64,000 nucleotides of DNA, from the NCBI GenBank assembly GCA_002786025.1, contig NHNW01000009.1, positions 502,376 through 566,375 of the forward strand, in the 5' to 3' direction. The stretch comes from Zasmidium citrigriseum. Lineage: Eukaryota; Ascomycota; Dothideomycetes; Mycosphaerellales; Mycosphaerellaceae. A program made the translations under genes and the position numbers. Below the pieces are notes generated by a model, which was not told where the DNA came from, did no database searches, and saw only the letters and a list, made by a program, of their open reading frames with translations. Below, piece by piece: positions 62,517-64,000 of this stretch (the stretch's first letter is position 1; each line of letters starts with the position of its first letter).

Positions 62517-64000
62517 TCATTCAATGCTCATTTTCATCAATCCGTCGTTCGTGTCGGCCATGGGTTGCAGGCCCAACTTCTTCCCCTGACTGACAAGATT
62601 CCCACCGCTAGGCATACTGACTGAGCCTCCACTGCCTGTCCTTCCCAGCTGAAGACCGTTTTGAGAGCCAGGCAACGAGCCATCGCTGTTAGCGGATGAC
62701 GGGTCCCTCTTATCTCTCCTCTCCGGGGGTTGCCCCCAGACAACGTTGGCTTCTTTTGCAGATGGCGAGTTGGTGAGGACGGGACTGTTCTGAGAGCTCA
62801 TGCCTGGTGAGACAGCACGCCTCTTGATCGTTGCAATATCAAAGTCGTCCTCGCGCTGCCGCTTCTTGAACTTCTGAAGATGCATGTCGTCGCTGACGCC
62901 GTTGGGGATGGTGCTGCTGTTGCCGTTCGGTTGGAAGGCCTCAGAAGCGTCTGATGCTGAAGATCTTGCTCTCGGCCGCCTCCATTGCGTGAAGTCGCCC
63001 ATTGGCGAATCCATATTGACGTCTGACATCAAGCTGCTGCTGTTCCGCGCGAAGTTCGGGGGCGGTGGTGTCCGCATGTTCGGGTCGAATCTGTTCCAGT
63101 AGTCCATGCCGCCGCTGTTACGACTGGCATGTGCAGCAAAGTTCATGCCCAAACCTCGGTCGCCTTCCATCTCCCTGCCGAAATCTTCTTGAGCGGACTC
63201 GGGAACTGCAGGAAGCAGGTTGGGCGAAGATGCTGCTGTTGCGGTCTGCGGACGGTCGTGCGGTAGATCAATATCCCCGACACTGCCATCTCGCTCCCTC
63301 ACCTGCCGAATGGTCTCTGCCTCCCTACGGACATCAGTGTCGATCGGTGCAGCTTCCTCCATCAGTGCAGCGCGGATACGAGCAAAGCCCTTGGTCTTTG
63401 GTAGTAGATTGCCTCGACGTACGACGGGGCGCCTAACCACACCAGGTGTAGATGGTGCTGTGAGGGAGGCCTCGTCTCCGCTGTCGTTTCCACTCGAAAT
63501 GTTCAAGCCGTCCGTGCCCATTGCGAGGCTCTCCCGCCGACTTCTAGCAGCAGTCCAGCTAAAGTACCCACCGTTCGCCGCGGACTCGATGCTCCTCATC
63601 GCCGGAGGCGACTGTGCACGGGGAGATGCCAAAGAGCTGTATCCGCTGTTGCTAGCACTGCTCGAGCTCTTTCTACTCCTCTTGCCGTTCTTATGTAACC
63701 TCGCTCTTCTGATCGTCTTCATAAGAGATGCCTGGGCCGGGGAGAAATGGGCTCCAGTGCCCCACGTACTCGATCCAGGCGTTGTGGGTGGATTGAAAGG
63801 TGTCGGCGCGTTGGGGTTCTGCAGCTTGTGAACTTGCGGTGTCGTGAACATGGGATCCTCCGCGTCGTCGCCCATACTCGCATCCTCGTCGCTATCTGTG
63901 CTCTCGTCTTCCGACCCCATCATGTTGACACTCCCCACCGAACTGCTCAATGTGCTCTTCTCGTGCCCCACGGCCCACGGCAGACTTCCCGGCCCATTGA
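62517..64000 (-). CDS. Partial disordered protein, extends past the right edge
   Basis: The minus-strand frame is open from its stop at 62517 to the end of the window, at least 494 codons, so the N-terminus is missing. I do not recognise it. The sequence is mostly Ser/Pro/Asn-rich. It contains an acidic segment (DEDASMGDDAEDP), a conserved-looking piece (SLMKTIRRARLHKNGKRSR, Lys/Arg-rich) and a bipartite basic cluster near the C-terminus (KKRQREDDFDIATIKRR) that looks like a nuclear localisation signal. It ends LGLQPMADTNDGLMKMSIE. A further ordered piece is PKTKGFARIRAALMEEAAPID. I infer a nuclear regulatory protein, low certainty. No ATG needs to be placed because the gene continues. Confidence 0.65.
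   Translation of the reverse strand, partial: NGPGSLPWAVGHEKSTLSSSVGSVNMMGSEDESTDSDEDASMGDDAEDPMFTTPQVHKLQNPNAPTPFNPPTTPGSSTWGTGAHFSPAQASLMKTIRRARLHKNGKRSRKSSSSASNSGYSSLASPRAQSPPAMRSIESAANGGYFSWTAARSRRESLAMGTDGLNISSGNDSGDEASLTAPSTPGVVRRPVVRRGNLLPKTKGFARIRAALMEEAAPIDTDVRREAETIRQVRERDGSVGDIDLPHDRPQTATAASSPNLLPAVPESAQEDFGREMEGDRGLGMNFAAHASRNSGGMDYWNRFDPNMRTPPPPNFARNSSSLMSDVNMDSPMGDFTQWRRPRARSSASDASEAFQPNGNSSTIPNGVSDDMHLQKFKKRQREDDFDIATIKRRAVSPGMSSQNSPVLTNSPSAKEANVVWGQPPERRDKRDPSSANSDGSLPGSQNGLQLGRTGSGGSVSMPSGGNLVSQGKKLGLQPMADTNDGLMKMSIE

Noticed and set aside
1..64000. Transposons, RIP-degraded repeats, CRISPR arrays, rRNA
   Set aside because: No transposase/reverse-transcriptase motifs, terminal repeats, AT-rich isochore or spaced direct repeats were visible anywhere.

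Overview
The window is gene-dense nuclear DNA from a filamentous ascomycete (Pezizomycotina). Genes are interrupted by short introns, mostly 50-100 nt with GT..AG ends, and intergenic spaces are short. The products are typical fungal housekeeping proteins, such as a ~1,540-residue Not4, Gem1, Mak5, Rsc9, Pse1/Kap121 and Met22. A dothideomycete is my best guess from the overall protein style; the sequence alone does not prove it. I support 31 protein-coding genes, one of them running off the right edge. I see no rRNA, tRNA, transposon, CRISPR array or secondary-metabolite backbone gene. Starts and exon boundaries were placed by reading splice sites and checking frame and phase by hand, with no transcript evidence.

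Left third (1-22 kb): tRNA adenosine deaminase (TAD1), two unrecognised proteins, an ING/PHD chromatin reader, a tandem ABM-fold protein, two tiny single-pass membrane proteins, a Gfd2-family RNase H-fold protein, the chromatin-remodelling subunit Rsc9, a probable Rec114-like meiotic protein, a SIS-domain sugar-phosphate isomerase, COQ5, the branched-chain keto-acid dehydrogenase E1 alpha subunit, and the DEAD-box helicase Mak5.

Middle (22-48 kb): a HECT E3 ligase with an AZUL-like N-terminus (Hul4 type), a short-chain dehydrogenase, the complex I 30 kDa subunit, a very long NOT4 gene, a secreted GMC oxidoreductase, a secreted 5'-nucleotidase, mitochondrial Rho GTPase GEM1, importin Pse1/Kap121, and a large UBA-domain protein.

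Right part (48-64 kb): a gene-poor 2.2 kb spacer, a GT90/CAP10 glycosyltransferase, two adjacent PLAC8-type cysteine-rich genes, a second SDR, a secreted ML/NPC2-like lipid-binding protein, an ataxin-10 family protein with an HMG-box-like segment, the Met22/Hal2 bisphosphate nucleotidase, and a partial disordered protein.

These genes do not form one pathway. Several stand head-to-head over short shared promoters: COQ5/BCKDHA, MAK5/HUL4, complex I 30 kDa/NOT4, RSC9/REC114-like and 5'-nucleotidase/GEM1. The COQ5/BCKDHA pair both serve mitochondrial metabolism and share a 227-nt promoter with an inverted repeat at its centre. The most novel-looking items are the two overlapping membrane micro-ORFs (one with a PPxY motif), the tandem ABM protein, and the HMG-like/ataxin-10 combination. 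I found no clear new multi-gene system.
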